From contig DDJC01000004.1 in the NCBI GenBank assembly GCA_002339015.1, positions 40,744 through 104,743 of the forward strand: a stretch of 64,000 nucleotides of DNA, in the 5' to 3' direction. A program made the position numbers and the translations under genes. The stretch's first letter is position 1. Each line of letters starts with the position of its first letter. Under the pieces are notes generated by a model. That model had not been told where the DNA came from and did not search any database. It saw only the letters and a list, made by a program, of their open reading frames with translations. Origin of the DNA: Burkholderiales bacterium UBA1834. GTDB lineage: Bacteria > Pseudomonadota > Gammaproteobacteria > Burkholderiales > Burkholderiaceae_C. Below, piece by piece: positions 15,774 to 24,120 of this stretch.

Positions 15774-16775
15774 TCAGCCTTCGAGGACCTTGATCTTGCC
15801 GCTCAGGATGTCCTTCTTGATCTCTTCCAGCTTGGCTTTCTGGGCTGCCGTGCCGCCGCAGATCACCATGTCCGAGGCCTTGGCGCCCATGGCCAGGCCG
15901 AAGGGCTTGTAGCCCGCCTTCCAGCTGCCTCCCACCATTTCCTTGATGGCGTACTCGACCTGGTAGCCCACGCCGGTGATGCTGTAGGCCACGTACAGCG
16001 GGTCGCTGCCGCAACGGTCCGTGTAGCTGCCGATGATCTTGGTGCCCTTCTCCTTGGCCGCCTGCTCCATGCCGCGCAGGCCCAGGTTCAGGATGTGATA
16101 GTGCACATCGGCGCCCTGCGCGATGGCCGCCAGCGTGGCTTCCTTGGACTTGGCCACGTCGTCGAAATCACCCGTGTAGTTCTCGACGTACTTGATCTTG
16201 GGATTGATGTAGGCCGCACCCTTGCCGAACTCCTTGCCGGCGTTGACGATGGAGGGGATCTCCATGCCGCCCACGTAGCTCACCGCACCGTTCTTGCTCA
16301 GCATCGCGGCGGCAGCGCCCGCCACGAAGGCGATCTCGGCCTGCTTCACGTCATAGCCGGCCACGTTGGGCAGGCTCTCACCCTTGTTGCCGCCCACGAT
16401 CGAGAACTTGGTCTTGGGAAAACGCTTGGCGATCTTCATCACGGCGGCCTGGGTCTGCCCGCCCACGCCGATCACCAGCTGGTTCTTGCTCGCCAGGTTG
16501 GTCAGCGCCTGCTCCATGTCGGCGTAATTGATGTTCTCGATCATCTGCACCTTGATCCTGTCGCCATGCGCCTTCTGCGCGGCGACCAGGCCGTCGTAGC
16601 CCGACTCCATCCAGCCCTTGTCCGACTTGGAGCCGGGGATCAGGATGCCGATGCGCGCGACATCAGCAGCCTGGGCGGGGGTGGCCAGCAAGGTGGCAGA
16701 TGAGGACAACGCAGCGACCACGGCGCAAACCGAGAACGTCCGCGCGAACGTCCGGCGAGTGAGGGAAGAAAACAT
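15774..16775 (-). CDS. BMP-family periplasmic substrate-binding protein
   Basis: A 333-aa BMP/Med-family binding protein. The N-terminus reads LTRRTFARTF followed by a hydrophobic stretch ending APAQAA, an export signal with a twin-arginine pair. The mature part shows the family features IGILIPGSKSDKGW, GYDGLVAA and FSIVGGNKGES. The ATG at 16775 was preferred over 16781 because the GAAAGGA ribosome site then has about 7 nt spacing. It captures the ligand, probably a nucleoside, nucleobase or ureide, for the ABC proteins encoded downstream. It is transcribed from a promoter that overlaps a palindromic operator-like site. Confidence 0.85.
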   Translation of the reverse strand: MFSSLTRRTFARTFSVCAVVAALSSSATLLATPAQAADVARIGILIPGSKSDKGWMESGYDGLVAAQKAHGDRIKVQMIENINYADMEQALTNLASKNQLVIGVGGQTQAAVMKIAKRFPKTKFSIVGGNKGESLPNVAGYDVKQAEIAFVAGAAAAMLSKNGAVSYVGGMEIPSIVNAGKEFGKGAAYINPKIKYVENYTGDFDDVAKSKEATLAAIAQGADVHYHILNLGLRGMEQAAKEKGTKIIGSYTDRCGSDPLYVAYSITGVGYQVEYAIKEMVGGSWKAGYKPFGLAMGAKASDMVICGGTAAQKAKLEEIKKDILSGKIKVLEG

Positions 16776-16809
16776 TGGCATTCCTTTCGCTTAGATCTGT
16801 TCGCCGCGA

Positions 16810-16830
16810 TGTAATTAATCAGTTACTACA
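16810..16830. promoter_or_regulatory. AT-rich imperfect palindrome overlapping the bmp promoter -10
   Basis: A 21-bp AT-rich imperfect palindrome (outer arms TGTA...TACA, 7 of 10 arm positions paired) in otherwise GC-rich DNA. It lies between the divergent binding-protein and cysteine-hydrolase genes and covers the predicted -10 of the minus-strand promoter. It is a natural operator for the TetR-family regulator encoded in the plus arm, but that link is inferred. Confidence 0.45.
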
Positions 16831-16853
16831 TTCGGCGACGTCACCGGTTGCAA
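16825..16853 (-). promoter_or_regulatory. Predicted sigma70 promoter of bmp-ABC operon
   Basis: On the minus strand TTGCAA (16848-16853) and TGTAGT (16825-16830) are separated by 17 bp, 50 bp upstream of the binding-protein start. The -10 is weak and lies inside the palindromic site, which fits a repressed promoter. Confidence 0.35.
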
Positions 16854-17049
16854 TAACGATGCCACGCGCTGCTTCACCCTCGTATCGCCCGCAAATCCCC
16901 ATGGCAAGCCGCTTCCCGGCCCATGGCGCTGCCGCGTTCAACGCGATTCGCCGTACCGCCCGATCTGGTGCAGCACGACCCACGATGAAGCACCAGGCCC
17001 CGTCAGCGTGCACCCGGCCCCGAGTTCTGGTGATGACAGGAGAAGTGCG

Positions 17050-17853
17050 ATGACCGCTGTTCCCAACCCCGATACCGTTGAAGCGGGCGCCCTGGGCGTG
17101 TCCCGGCAGTACCACTGGCGCGCCACGCCGGGCACCGTGGACATGGCCATGCCCCCGCCACCGCCGCGCCCCCTGCCACTGCAGGCCGCGCCGCAGAACC
17201 TGGTGATCGACCTGGAGCGCACGGCCATCGTCGTGATCGACATGCAGAACGATTTCTGCACCAAGGATGGCTGGGTGGACCACATCGGCGGCGACTATCA
17301 AAGCGACCGCGCGCCCATCGAGCCGCTGCGCCAGTTGCTGCCGGCGCTGCGCGAGGCGCAGGTACCCGTGATCTGGGTGAACTGGGGCAACCGGCCCGAC
17401 CTGGCCAACATGCCGCCCAACCAGATACACCTCTACAAGCCCCAAGGCCACGGCACGGGCCTGGGCGATCCGCTGCCGGGCGGTCGCGGCAACGTGCTGG
17501 AGAAGGATTCCTGGGCGGCCGCCGTGGTCGATGAACTCGCGCCCCTGCCCGGTGACATCTGCGTCGACAAGTACCGCATCAGCGGCTTTTGGGACACGCC
17601 GCTGGACAGCATCCTGCGCAACCTGGGCGTGCGCACGATCCTCTTCGCCGGCGTCAACACCGACCAGTGCGTGCTGCACTCACTGACGGATGCGAACTTC
17701 CTGGGCTATGGCTGCGTGCTGCTCGACGACTGCTGCGCCACCTCCTCGCCCGCCTTCTGCACCGAGGCCACGGTCTGGAACGTCAAGAAGTGCTTCGGCT
17801 TCGTGACGGGCTCGGGGCAGGTGCTCGAAGCCCTGCAGGCCACCGCCAAGTGA
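17050..17853 (+). CDS. Isochorismatase-fold cysteine hydrolase, RutB/biuret-hydrolase-like
   Basis: A 267-aa cysteine hydrolase. The catalytic triad is visible as D64 (VVIDMQNDF), K174 (VDKYRISGF) and C207 (NTDQCVLHS). The long insert with WVDHIGGDYQSD and the KYRISGFWDTPLD segment resemble RutB (ureidoacrylate hydrolase) and related carbamoyl-amide hydrolases. It releases ammonia or carbamate from an amide or ureide. The start at 17050 is favoured by AGGAGA just upstream; an in-frame ATG at 17008 has no such site. The next gene, an amidase, overlaps by one base (TGATG). The exact substrate is inferred from context. Confidence 0.78.
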   Translation: MTAVPNPDTVEAGALGVSRQYHWRATPGTVDMAMPPPPPRPLPLQAAPQNLVIDLERTAIVVIDMQNDFCTKDGWVDHIGGDYQSDRAPIEPLRQLLPALREAQVPVIWVNWGNRPDLANMPPNQIHLYKPQGHGTGLGDPLPGGRGNVLEKDSWAAAVVDELAPLPGDICVDKYRISGFWDTPLDSILRNLGVRTILFAGVNTDQCVLHSLTDANFLGYGCVLLDDCCATSSPAFCTEATVWNVKKCFGFVTGSGQVLEALQATAK

Positions 17854-19043
17854 TGACCACGCCCGACACCACCCAGGACACGCTGGGAGCCTTCGTGCCG
17901 GGCCCACACCGTGCGCACGCGCCCACTGGCCAAGGCCCGCTCGACGGCCTGCGCCTGGCCGTGAAGGACCTGATCGACGTGCAGGGCGAGATCACCGGCG
18001 GCGGCAACCCGCATTGGGCCGCAGCCCAGACACCCGCGCTGCGCCACAGCCCCGCCGTGGCCGCCTGCCTGGCCGCGGGCGCCACGCTGGTGGGCAAGAC
18101 CATCACCGACGAGCTGGCCTTCAGCCTGGAAGGCGAGAACGCGCACCACGGTACGCCGCTGAACCCGCGCGCGCCTGATCGGTTGCCCGGAGGCTCGTCC
18201 AGCGGCTCGGCCTCGGCCGTGGCGGGCTGCGCGGCCGACATCGCCCTGGGCACGGACACCGGCGGCTCGGTACGGATCCCCGCGTCTTTCTGCGGGCTGT
18301 TCGGCATGCGGCCCACGCATGGCCGCATCTCGCTTGATGGCGTCATGCCCTTCGCGCCGTCGTTCGACACGGTGGGATGGTTCGCGCGCGACGCAGTCAC
18401 GCTGCGTCGCATGGGCCAAGTGCTGCTGCAAGGTTCAACCGAAACCGACACATCATCAGCCCCGCCGCTGGTGATGCTCGACGAGGCTTGGTCATGGGCC
18501 GATGCCGACGTCGCGGAAGCGCTCGAGCCCATCGTTCAAGCATGGGCCCTGGATCAACGCAACGATGTCTTCGATGCCCCCACGGCCGACTGGCTGCGCG
18601 CCTACCAGGTGCTGCAAGACGCCGAGATCCGCGGCCTGCTCGGCCCGTGGATCCATGCAACGCAACCGGTTTTCGGCCCAAGCATTGCGCCACGCTTCGC
18701 CAGCGTGTTCTCGCTCGACGACACCGAGATCGCACGATGGCAAGCCTGGCGCACCCACCACGCCCACCGCATCCACACCCTGATGGCCCGAGAGCCCCAG
18801 GTATGGGTGATGCCCACGTCGCCTACGGCGCCCCTCAGGCGCGACGCCAGCGGTGCGCAACGCGGCAATTTCTACCAGCGCACATTGGCCCTGTGCGCCC
18901 TGGCCGGCGTGGCCGGCCTGCCCCAGATCACCCTGCCCCTGGCCACGCTGGCAGACGGCTCACCGATCGGCCTGTCGCTGATCGGCGCGCACGGCACGGA
19001 CCTGCCCTTGCTGGACCTGGCCGTCCGGCTGACCTCCCGCTGA
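17853..19043 (+). CDS. Amidase signature-family amidase (AtzE/AtzF-like context)
   Basis: A 396-aa amidase. The Ser-cisSer-Lys triad fits K38 (LAVKDLID), S115 (LPGGSSSGSAS) and S139 (GTDTGGSVRIP), with the usual 77- and 24-residue spacings. It is shorter than most amidases of this family (about 450-500 aa), lacking part of the variable region. ATG at 17853 overlaps the previous stop. With the hydrolase upstream it probably degrades a ureide, carbamoyl or amide compound to ammonia. Similar sets with a GGT-like enzyme and an AtzE-type amidase are known in s-triazine/carboxybiuret gene clusters; I see no DUF4089 (AtzG) partner here. Confidence 0.75.
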   Translation: MTTPDTTQDTLGAFVPGPHRAHAPTGQGPLDGLRLAVKDLIDVQGEITGGGNPHWAAAQTPALRHSPAVAACLAAGATLVGKTITDELAFSLEGENAHHGTPLNPRAPDRLPGGSSSGSASAVAGCAADIALGTDTGGSVRIPASFCGLFGMRPTHGRISLDGVMPFAPSFDTVGWFARDAVTLRRMGQVLLQGSTETDTSSAPPLVMLDEAWSWADADVAEALEPIVQAWALDQRNDVFDAPTADWLRAYQVLQDAEIRGLLGPWIHATQPVFGPSIAPRFASVFSLDDTEIARWQAWRTHHAHRIHTLMAREPQVWVMPTSPTAPLRRDASGAQRGNFYQRTLALCALAGVAGLPQITLPLATLADGSPIGLSLIGAHGTDLPLLDLAVRLTSR

Positions 19044-19056
19044 CACCACGAGCCTC

Positions 19057-19743
19057 ATGAAAGCGACCAAGCCTGTCCGCAAGACCGCCGTCAAGCGTGA
19101 CCCTGAAAAAACCCAGGCCCGCATCCTCGCCGCCGCCACGGCCGAGTTCGCGGCCAAGGGCTTCAGCGGCGCGCGCACCGAGCAGATCGCCAAGCGCGCC
19201 AAGTCCAACATCCGCATGCTCTACCACTATCACGGTGGCAAGGACGCGCTCTACACCCGCGTGCTCGAAGACGTGCTGGCCCGCCTGCGCGCGCAGGAGC
19301 TGCAGCTGGACTTCTCCAGCGCCACACCGCTGGAGGGCATCCTGCAGCTCTTCGACTTCATCGACGGCCACTTCTCCACCCACCCCGAACTGCTGCAGTT
19401 GCTGGCCTTCGAGAACCTCAACAAGGCCGCGCACCTGCGCAAGTCCACGCGCATCCCGCAGCAGGCCTCGCCCGTGCTCGATCTGATCAACACGCTGCTG
19501 CAACGCGGCCAGGCCGAGGGCGTTTTCCGCACCGGCGTCGACGCGCTGCACCTGTACGTGAGCATGGTCAGCCTGGCGTACTACGGCAAGTCGCATGCGC
19601 ACACGCTGTCGCGCATCTTCAAGCAGGACCTGCTGGCCCGTGATTGGCAGGCCGCGCACCGCGAACAGAACCATCAGATGCTGGCCGGCTTCCTGCGCCA
19701 CCCCCAGCCCCCGACAAAACCCTCCAAGCGCAGCAAGCCATGA
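19057..19743 (+). CDS. TetR-family transcriptional regulator
   Basis: A 228-aa regulator. The N-terminal helix-turn-helix is clear: ARILAAATAEFAAKGFSGA, then RTEQIAKRAKSNIRMLYHYHGGKDALY, with the recognition helix about residues 45-60. The C-terminal ligand domain (from about 75) resembles the type found with RutR-like regulators of nucleobase catabolism. It starts 14 bp after the amidase gene and overlaps the next gene (ATGA). It probably senses the pathway substrate and controls the divergent promoters, where a palindromic site is seen at 16810-16830. Confidence 0.82.
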   Translation: MKATKPVRKTAVKRDPEKTQARILAAATAEFAAKGFSGARTEQIAKRAKSNIRMLYHYHGGKDALYTRVLEDVLARLRAQELQLDFSSATPLEGILQLFDFIDGHFSTHPELLQLLAFENLNKAAHLRKSTRIPQQASPVLDLINTLLQRGQAEGVFRTGVDALHLYVSMVSLAYYGKSHAHTLSRIFKQDLLARDWQAAHREQNHQMLAGFLRHPQPPTKPSKRSKP

Positions 19744-21326
19744 CACGCGACTTCTCCCAACCCGGCCGCTCGGCCCTCTACACCTCGCAGGCCGCTGTCG
19801 CCACCTCGCACCCGCTGGCCACGCAGACCGCGCTCGATGTGCTGCGCCGAGGAGGCAACGCCGTGGATGCGGGCATCGCCGCCGTGGCCCTGCTGGGCAT
19901 CGTCGAGCCGCAGATGACCGGCATCGGCGGCGATTGCTTCGCGCTCTACCTGCCAGCGGGGGCGAGAGAACCGATCGCCCTCAATGGCTCGGGCCGCGCG
20001 CCCATGGCCGCCACGCTCGATTGGTACCAATCACGCGGCATGAAGCGGATCGATCCGTACAGCGTGCACTCGGTGACCACGCCGGGCGCCGTGGCGGCCT
20101 GGTGCCGTCTGCTGGCCGATCACGGCACGCGCAGCCTGGACGAGCTGCTGCAACCCGCGATCGATGTGGCAGAACGCGGCCACCCCGTCGCCCCGCGCGT
20201 GGCCTTCGACTGGGCCCGCGACGAGCACCTGCTGCGCGACCCCGTCGCGGCCGAACTCTTCCTGCACCACGGCCGCGCCCCCGCCGCTGGCGTCATGCAC
20301 CGCCAGCCTCGCATGGCCGAGACCTTGCGCGCCATCGCACGCCACGGCTGGCACGGCTTCTATGAAGGCTGGGTGGCCGAGGACATCGTGCAGCGTCTGC
20401 GCGCGGGCGGTGGCCTGCACACGCAGGGTGACCTCGCCGCCACGCAGCCCGAGTACGTCCAGCCCATCGCCACCGATTACCGCGACCACCGCGTCTACGA
20501 GTGCCCGCCCAATGGCCAGGGCCTGGGCGTGCTGATGATGCTCAACGTGCTCAGTGGCTACGACCTCGATGAAGGCCGCATCAGCGAGGCCGACCGCATC
20601 CACCTGCTGGCCGAGGTCAGCAAGCTGGCCTATGCCCATCGTGACGCGCTCTTCGCCGACCCGGTGCATGCCCACGTGCCGGTCGATGAACTGCTGTCCA
20701 ACGACTGGGCCGCCATGCAGCGCCGCGCCCTGTGCATGGACAGCACGCGTCCGCCCATCGTCTGGCCCGAGGTGGCACACAAGGACACTGTCTACCTGTG
20801 CGTGGTCGACCGCGACGGCAACGCGCTGTCGCTGATCAACTCCATTTTCCACCCCTTCGGCAGCACCCTGGTGGCGCCCCGCAGCGGCGTGCTGCTGCAG
20901 AACCGCGGGGCCGGCTTCAGCCTGCAAAGCGGCCACCCCAACACCATCGCCCCGGGCAAGCGCCCGCTGCACACCATCATCCCTGGCATGCTGATGAAGA
21001 ACGGGCGCCTGGCCGGGCCCTTCGGCGTGATGGGCGGGCAGTACCAGGCCACGGGCCATGTGGCGCTGCTGAGCAATGTGCTGGACCGGGGCCTGGACCC
21101 GCAGGCCGCGCTGGATGCGCCGCGCAGCTTCGCCTTCGGTGACGAGCTGGACCTGGAGTTCAGCCAGCCCTCATCGCTGGATGCGGAGCTGGCCAAGCGC
21201 GGCCACCGCATCACCCGCAGCGGCCAGCCCATCGGCGGCGGCCAGATGATCCTGATGGACCACGACCGGGGCCTGTTGATCAGCGGCTCCGATCCGCGCA
21301 AGGATGGGTGCGCGCTGGGCTATTGA
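19740..21326 (+). CDS. Gamma-glutamyltransferase-family enzyme (Ntn hydrolase)
   Basis: A 528-aa GGT-family protein. The autoprocessing and nucleophile threonine should be T350 (AHKDTVYLCVVDRDGNALS). The family regions NAVDAGIAAVALLGIVEPQM, TGIGGDCFALYL and GGQYQATGHVALLSN are clear. The first residues (MTRDFSQPGRSALY) are not a signal peptide, so it should act in the cytoplasm, unlike classical periplasmic GGT. Here it probably acts on an amide or carbamoyl compound with the amidase and cysteine hydrolase rather than on glutathione; that is inference. Its ATG at 19740 overlaps the regulator stop. Confidence 0.78.
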   Translation: MTRDFSQPGRSALYTSQAAVATSHPLATQTALDVLRRGGNAVDAGIAAVALLGIVEPQMTGIGGDCFALYLPAGAREPIALNGSGRAPMAATLDWYQSRGMKRIDPYSVHSVTTPGAVAAWCRLLADHGTRSLDELLQPAIDVAERGHPVAPRVAFDWARDEHLLRDPVAAELFLHHGRAPAAGVMHRQPRMAETLRAIARHGWHGFYEGWVAEDIVQRLRAGGGLHTQGDLAATQPEYVQPIATDYRDHRVYECPPNGQGLGVLMMLNVLSGYDLDEGRISEADRIHLLAEVSKLAYAHRDALFADPVHAHVPVDELLSNDWAAMQRRALCMDSTRPPIVWPEVAHKDTVYLCVVDRDGNALSLINSIFHPFGSTLVAPRSGVLLQNRGAGFSLQSGHPNTIAPGKRPLHTIIPGMLMKNGRLAGPFGVMGGQYQATGHVALLSNVLDRGLDPQAALDAPRSFAFGDELDLEFSQPSSLDAELAKRGHRITRSGQPIGGGQMILMDHDRGLLISGSDPRKDGCALGY

Positions 21327-21343
21327 GCGCGCATCAACGGGGG

Positions 21344-22015
21344 TCAACGCGGGATGTGGTTCAGCTCCGACCACCCTGCCCACATGATCTCGATGCCGAT
21401 GCACAGCAGGATGAAGGCCATCAGCCGCATCATCACCAGCATGCCGACCTCGCCCAGCTTGTCCAGCAGGCGGGCCGAGTTGCGGAAGATCACGTAGAGC
21501 ACGCCGGCCGTGAGCGCCGCGCCGGCCAGCAGCACGCCCGCCTCCATCATGTAGAGGAAGGGCGTGCGCGGGATCGACGCGCCCAGCGCGATGGCCGCCG
21601 AAATGGTGCCCGGCCCCGTCGTGAGCGGGAAGGTGATCGGGAAGAAGCTGCGCCGCACGATCTCGGCGTCCGTCAGGTCAGAAGCCTTCTCGGCCACGGC
21701 GGTCATGGCCTCGTCGCTGTCCTGTCGGTTGAGCATGCGCCAGCCCGTGGCCGCCACGATCAGCCCGCCGCCGATGCGCACGATGGGCAACGAGATGCCG
21801 AAGAACTCCAGCACGTAGTTGCCCACGAGCATGGACACCGTCATCACGTAGAAGCTGTTGAATGCCACCTGGCGCGCCAGCCGCTTGGCCACGCCGCGGT
21901 TCTTGCCGACCGTGGCCACGAACACCGGTGCCGTGCTCAGCGGATTGATGACCGGCAGCAGCGTGAACGGGATCAGGAAGAAGGTCTTGACGTAAGGGGC
22001 GATCAACTCCAGCAA
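21344..22015 (-). CDS. MarC-family integral membrane protein
   Basis: A 223-aa inner-membrane protein with six predicted helices. The MarC family pattern is visible in FTLLPVINPLSTAPVFVA near the start and FPITFPLTTGPGTISAAIAL at about residues 125-145. Function is not known; the older antibiotic-resistance link for MarC was not upheld. The start is a TTG at 22015, supported by a strong AGGAGG five bases upstream and by correct alignment of the first helix. It is convergent with the GGT-like gene, separated by 17 bp. Confidence 0.82.
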   Translation of the reverse strand: MLELIAPYVKTFFLIPFTLLPVINPLSTAPVFVATVGKNRGVAKRLARQVAFNSFYVMTVSMLVGNYVLEFFGISLPIVRIGGGLIVAATGWRMLNRQDSDEAMTAVAEKASDLTDAEIVRRSFFPITFPLTTGPGTISAAIALGASIPRTPFLYMMEAGVLLAGAALTAGVLYVIFRNSARLLDKLGEVGMLVMMRLMAFILLCIGIEIMWAGWSELNHIPR

Positions 22016-22039
22016 GGCGGCCTCCTGCGGTGGTGGGTG

Positions 22040-23080
22040 TCAGGCGGCCTTGCCCTCGGGGGCGGCCACCTTGTCCCGCTCAGCATAGCGCTTGGCCATC
22101 ACCGAGCACACGAAGAGTTGCAGCTGGTGGTAGAACATGATGGGCAGCACCAACACCCCCATCGAGGGATTGCCGCTGAACAGCAGCTTGGCCATGGGCA
22201 CGCCCGAGGCCAGCGTCTTCTTGGAGCCGCAGAACACGGCCACGATCTCGTCCTCGACCGGGAAATTCAGGGCCTTGGCCACGCGCCTGGTCAGCCACAG
22301 CAGCGGGAACAGAAAAAGACAAACACCCACCGTCGTCATCGCCATCAGGCCCAGGCCATGCTTGCTCCACAGGCCATCGGCCACCGAATCGCTGAACGAG
22401 CTCAGCACCAGCAGCAGGATCACGGCGCGATCGACCTTGGTCGTCCAGGGCTTGATCTTCTGGAACCACGCACCCACCACCGGCCGCAGCAGTTGGCCCA
22501 GCACGAAGGGCAGCAGCAGCATCTTGGCCACCTTGAGCATGGTGTCACCAACATCCATGGCCTGGCCGTCGGCCGCGCCGCTGAACACGAGGCTGGCCAG
22601 CAGCGGTGTCAGCACCACGCCCAGCAGGGTCGACAAGGTGGCGTTGAGCACGGCCGCGGCCACGTTGCCGCGCGCCATCGCCGTCATCGCCACAGACGAC
22701 GACACGGTGGAGGGCAACACCGCCAGGTAGAAGAAGCCCAGCAGCAGATCGTGCGGGATGAAGCGGCCCACCAGCGCGTTGAGCAGCAGCCACCACAGCG
22801 GGAAGAGCACGAAGGTACTGACCTGCACCACCAGGTGCAGCTTCCAGCGCGAGGCGCCGTGCTTGAGGCTGTCGGTGCTCAAGCCCATGCCGTGCAAAAA
22901 GAAGATCAGGAAGATGCCGATGTCGCCGACCTTGTCCAGGTGCAGGGTGCCCCCCGTGCGGCCCAGCTCCGGGGCAATGGAGGCCAGCACCACCGCACCC
23001 ACCATGCCGATCAGGAACCAGTCGGCCGCGCCGCCCTGGTGCTTGCGGCACGCCCTGCGCGTGCCTGTCATCCGCTTCAT
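22040..23080 (-). CDS. SBF-like (bile acid:sodium symporter superfamily) transporter
   Basis: About 346 aa with roughly ten hydrophobic segments. The SBF-like landmarks FFLHGMGLSTDSLKHG, FFYLAVLPSTVSSSVAMTAM and FCGSKKTLASGVPMAKLLF match YfeH-type proteins. It likely couples sodium or protons to organic anion movement; the substrate is unknown. A GTG start at 23101 would add seven residues; the ATG at 23080 has AAGGTG nine bases upstream. It is transcribed away from the AraC-type regulator next to it, which is a good candidate to control it. Confidence 0.75.
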   Translation of the reverse strand: MKRMTGTRRACRKHQGGAADWFLIGMVGAVVLASIAPELGRTGGTLHLDKVGDIGIFLIFFLHGMGLSTDSLKHGASRWKLHLVVQVSTFVLFPLWWLLLNALVGRFIPHDLLLGFFYLAVLPSTVSSSVAMTAMARGNVAAAVLNATLSTLLGVVLTPLLASLVFSGAADGQAMDVGDTMLKVAKMLLLPFVLGQLLRPVVGAWFQKIKPWTTKVDRAVILLLVLSSFSDSVADGLWSKHGLGLMAMTTVGVCLFLFPLLWLTRRVAKALNFPVEDEIVAVFCGSKKTLASGVPMAKLLFSGNPSMGVLVLPIMFYHQLQLFVCSVMAKRYAERDKVAAPEGKAA

Positions 23081-23181
23081 CGGTGTCAACACCTTCACCA
23101 CCTCGACCTCGTCAAGTCACAATGCAAGGCCGTGAGCCTAACGCGCGCACGGCTGCCCGCATCGCCCCGTTTGGACAGAGC

Positions 23182-24042
23182 ATGCCGAGAAACGGACAAA
23201 ACGAAGCACCAAGCCCGCCCGACGTGCCCCCCGCCGCGCCCAGGACACGCCGCCAGCCCCGCCAGCGCGCACTGCCCGCGCTGAGGGATGGTCTGCCCCG
23301 CTGCGTGCTGGCCCGTGTGGAATCGTTGCCCGCGGGCTCCTGGACAGACGAGCACAGCCACCCTTGGGCGCAGCTGTCCTACGCCGTGGAAGGCGTGCTG
23401 CAGGTGCACACGGCCACCGGCCAGTTCATGGCCCCGCCCGAGCGCGCCATCTGGGTACCCGCCAACCTGCCGCACGAGGTGCTGACCGCCGGGCCGGCCG
23501 AGATGCGCAGCCTGTACATTCGCGTCGAGGCGCTGGCCGGCTCGCCCCTCGCGCAGGCGCAGGGCTGCCGGGTGCTGGACATCTCCATCCTGGTGCGCGA
23601 GCTCATTCTGGCCGTGTGTGCCCTGCCCTCCGACTACGACGAGCACGGCGCACCAGGGCGCCTGGTGGCGGTGCTGCTGGACCAGCTGGCCCAGTTGCCC
23701 ACCGCCTCGCTGGACCTGCCCCTGCCCACGGATGCCCGCCTGCTGCGCCTGTGCGAGGCGCTTCAGGCTGACCCGGCCGACCGGCGCACACTGGCCGAGT
23801 GGGGCCGAGAGATCGGCCTGACGGAGCGCTCCATGGTGCGCCTGTTCCAGCAGCAGACCGGGCTGTCGGTCGGCGCATGGCGACGCCGTCTGCGTCTGCT
23901 GGCCGCGCTGGGCCCGCTCGAGGCCGGTGCCAAGGTCTCCAGTGTGGCGCTGGGCTGTGGCTATGCCTCGGCCTCGGCCTTCATCTCGGCCTTCTGTGCG
24001 GAGTTCGGCGTGACGCCCACGCAGATGTTCACGCGGGGCTGA
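23182..24042 (+). CDS. AraC-family regulator with cupin sensor domain
   Basis: About 286 aa. The N-terminal cupin-like domain carries EHSHPWAQLSYAVEGVLQVH and a second strand PERAIWVPANLPHEV. The C-terminal AraC DNA-binding domain has two helix-turn-helix motifs: LAEWGREIGLTERSMVRLFQ, and VSSVALGCGYASASAFISAF. The architecture matches NimR/YeaM-type regulators, which control a divergent transporter. The same arrangement holds here with the SBF-like transporter. The start is uncertain; an upstream ATG at 23122 is in frame but leaves little room for two promoters. Confidence 0.78.
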   Translation: MPRNGQNEAPSPPDVPPAAPRTRRQPRQRALPALRDGLPRCVLARVESLPAGSWTDEHSHPWAQLSYAVEGVLQVHTATGQFMAPPERAIWVPANLPHEVLTAGPAEMRSLYIRVEALAGSPLAQAQGCRVLDISILVRELILAVCALPSDYDEHGAPGRLVAVLLDQLAQLPTASLDLPLPTDARLLRLCEALQADPADRRTLAEWGREIGLTERSMVRLFQQQTGLSVGAWRRRLRLLAALGPLEAGAKVSSVALGCGYASASAFISAFCAEFGVTPTQMFTRG

Positions 24043-24066
24043 GGCGCAACGCCAAAGGCATTGCCC

Positions 24067-24095
24067 AAAACAAAAGCGAGCCCGAAGGCCCGCTT
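24067..24095 (-). terminator. Intrinsic terminator of the small PEP-CTERM gene
   Basis: AAGCG...CGCTT (24074-24078 with 24091-24095) plus GCC/GGC around a CGAA loop forms the hairpin. On the minus strand it is followed by TTTTGTTTTG. It lies about 25 bp after the PEP-CTERM stop codon. Confidence 0.6.
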
Positions 24096-24120
24096 GACTG
24101 AAGCGAAGGATCGTGGGCGA

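Noticed and set aside
16781..17050. Extra small gene in the divergent region between bmp and the cysteine hydrolase
   Set aside because: The open frames here have no ribosome site and no recognisable protein; the region is better read as promoter and operator.
19740..21326. Classical periplasmic glutathione GGT
   Set aside because: No signal peptide, and TTH at the nucleophile is replaced by DTVY. Its place in an amidase cluster fits another substrate.
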